64,000 nucleotides of DNA from the NCBI GenBank assembly GCA_028561875.1, contig JAQQTI010000001.1, forward strand, positions 62,001 to 126,000, given 5' to 3'. Positions within the stretch are counted from its first letter, which is position 1. Each line of letters opens with the position of its first letter. The stretch comes from Methanomassiliicoccaceae archaeon COG_1 (GTDB taxonomy: Archaea; Thermoplasmatota; Thermoplasmata; Methanomassiliicoccales; Methanomethylophilaceae). A model generated the notes under the pieces. The model did no database searches. It was not told the origin of the DNA and saw only the letters and a list, made by a program, of their open reading frames with translations. A program made the position numbers and the translations under genes. Shown here piece by piece: positions 63,166 to 64,000 of the stretch.

Positions 63166-64000
63166 GTGAGACACGAAGCATTCGCCCATGCCGCCGCGAT
63201 GTTGCTATCTGCGCTGGCTGGTCTCGCCGCCGGGTGTGCGGTCGATGCGGATTCCGCCGAGGGGCTGTTCGTTCCCGCCCTCGCCGCTATGCTCGTCTTC
63301 GTTTTCATCGTCATCGAGCCGAGGGACCTGTACCGCGCGTTCTCCAACGTCCGTTTCACCGCCGCGGAACTCGCGGCCAACTTCCTGTTGGCCCCCGCCC
63401 TCGCCGCCGGCCTCGGCCTGCTGTTCTTCCCAAGCGACGCCGACATGCGGATCGGCCTGCTCATGCTGCTCGCGATGCCCTGTACCGACTGGTTCCTGGT
63501 CTTCACCGCCTCCGCGAAGGGCGAAGTGGCGCTGAGCGCGGCGATTCTGCCCCTCAACCTCGTGCTGCAGGTCGTGCTGATTCCGATTTACGTCCTCACC
63601 CTCGTCGGGAGCTCGGCGGATTTCGACATACCCTCGATGCTCTGGAATTCCGCGCCGATGCTGGTAATCCCCGCCGCAATCGCCATCTCCCTGAGGCTGG
63701 CCGCTCATCGCTTAGACAAGGTCGGGAGTGTGGTGGGGTGGATGTCCGCGTCTTCCGGTCTGCTGCAGCTGGCATCCCTGTGCCTCGCCATCGTGGCCAT
63801 GTTCGCCTACGCGAGCGGGGACCTGCTCGACAATCTCGACACATTTGCGGTGCTCCTCGCTCCGCTACTGATTTTCTTCGTCACAGCGTACTTCGCATCC
63901 GAAATTGCCGCCAGGGCTGCCGGACTCGGCTACGACGAATGCACCTCGCTCATTTTCACGGCGATGGCGAGGAACCCACCTCTCGCCTTGGCAATAGTCG
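63166..64000 (+). CDS. SBF/ACR3-like transporter, cut by window end
   Basis: The first 278 codons of a membrane carrier of the bile acid:sodium symporter / arsenite permease superfamily; the 3' end lies outside the window. The start is GTG 63166, about 27 bases after a TATA-like CTTTATGG, consistent with a leaderless transcript. Several helices are visible, together with the signature LLAMPCTDWFLVFTASAKGE and SAAILPLNLVLQVVLIPIYV, which matches arsenic-resistance-type members. The substrate may be arsenite, bicarbonate or an organic anion; the sequence seen does not decide. No arsenic genes are adjacent within the window. Confidence 0.75.
   Translation, partial: MRHEAFAHAAAMLLSALAGLAAGCAVDADSAEGLFVPALAAMLVFVFIVIEPRDLYRAFSNVRFTAAELAANFLLAPALAAGLGLLFFPSDADMRIGLLMLLAMPCTDWFLVFTASAKGEVALSAAILPLNLVLQVVLIPIYVLTLVGSSADFDIPSMLWNSAPMLVIPAAIAISLRLAAHRLDKVGSVVGWMSASSGLLQLASLCLAIVAMFAYASGDLLDNLDTFAVLLAPLLIFFVTAYFASEIAARAAGLGYDECTSLIFTAMARNPPLALAIV

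Overview
The window reads as part of a chromosome from a methanogenic archaeon of the Thermoplasmatota, most likely Methanomassiliicoccales-like. That placement is an inference from gene content. Archaeal information-processing genes are present: primase PriS, MCM, NMD3, prefoldin alpha, ribosomal LX/L18a, FtsY, Tsr3, DUF424, DUF531 and two Lhr helicases. There is also an HdrD-type heterodisulfide reductase, a bacterial-type gyrase pair, an HTH_10 regulator, and many genes with a TATA box about 25 bases before the start codon, which suggests leaderless transcripts. Base composition is GC-rich except where noted.

Region 1 (1-9 kb) is core genome: an MFS transporter with a palindromic operator, an HTH_10 regulator, an M20 deacylase, the run rpl18a-pfdA-ftsY, priS, a TatD-like hydrolase and a metallo-beta-lactamase-fold protein that has lost its metal ligands.

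Region 2 (9-29.5 kb) is an accessory island. It holds three ATPases with DUF4143-type C-termini, an IS5-like element, decayed fragments (including a frameshifted PLD-type helicase), an OLD-like ATPase with a DUF4276/TOPRIM partner whose third codon is TAG, and a type III restriction-modification operon (mod-res) extended by a SNF2-type helicase and a DUF4391 protein. In this operon both mod and the helicase gene are broken at short poly-G tracts, and each would be restored by one extra G. The middle of mod is an AT-rich insert in an otherwise GC-rich gene, which looks like an exchanged target-recognition segment. This operon is the most interesting part of the window.

Region 3 (29.5-64 kb) returns to core genome: htpX, an Hps-RraA fusion, a phosphatase-like protein without its catalytic cysteine next to tsr3, a tight wHTH-mcm-DUF424-nmd3-fumarase run, a surface protein, a 1787-residue Lhr helicase, and a divergent base-excision-repair pair (OGG-like and endonuclease IV-like) separated by a perfect 36-base palindrome. 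Then follow tRNA-Thr, thiC, gyrB-gyrA, tRNA-Phe, DUF531, purM, rlmE, a second Lhr, hdrD, a ThiF/TcdA-like protein, tatD, a CAU tRNA and a truncated SBF/ACR3-like transporter at the window edge.

Several convergent gene pairs overlap at their 3' ends by 11 to 232 bases through C-terminal tails that look non-conserved.
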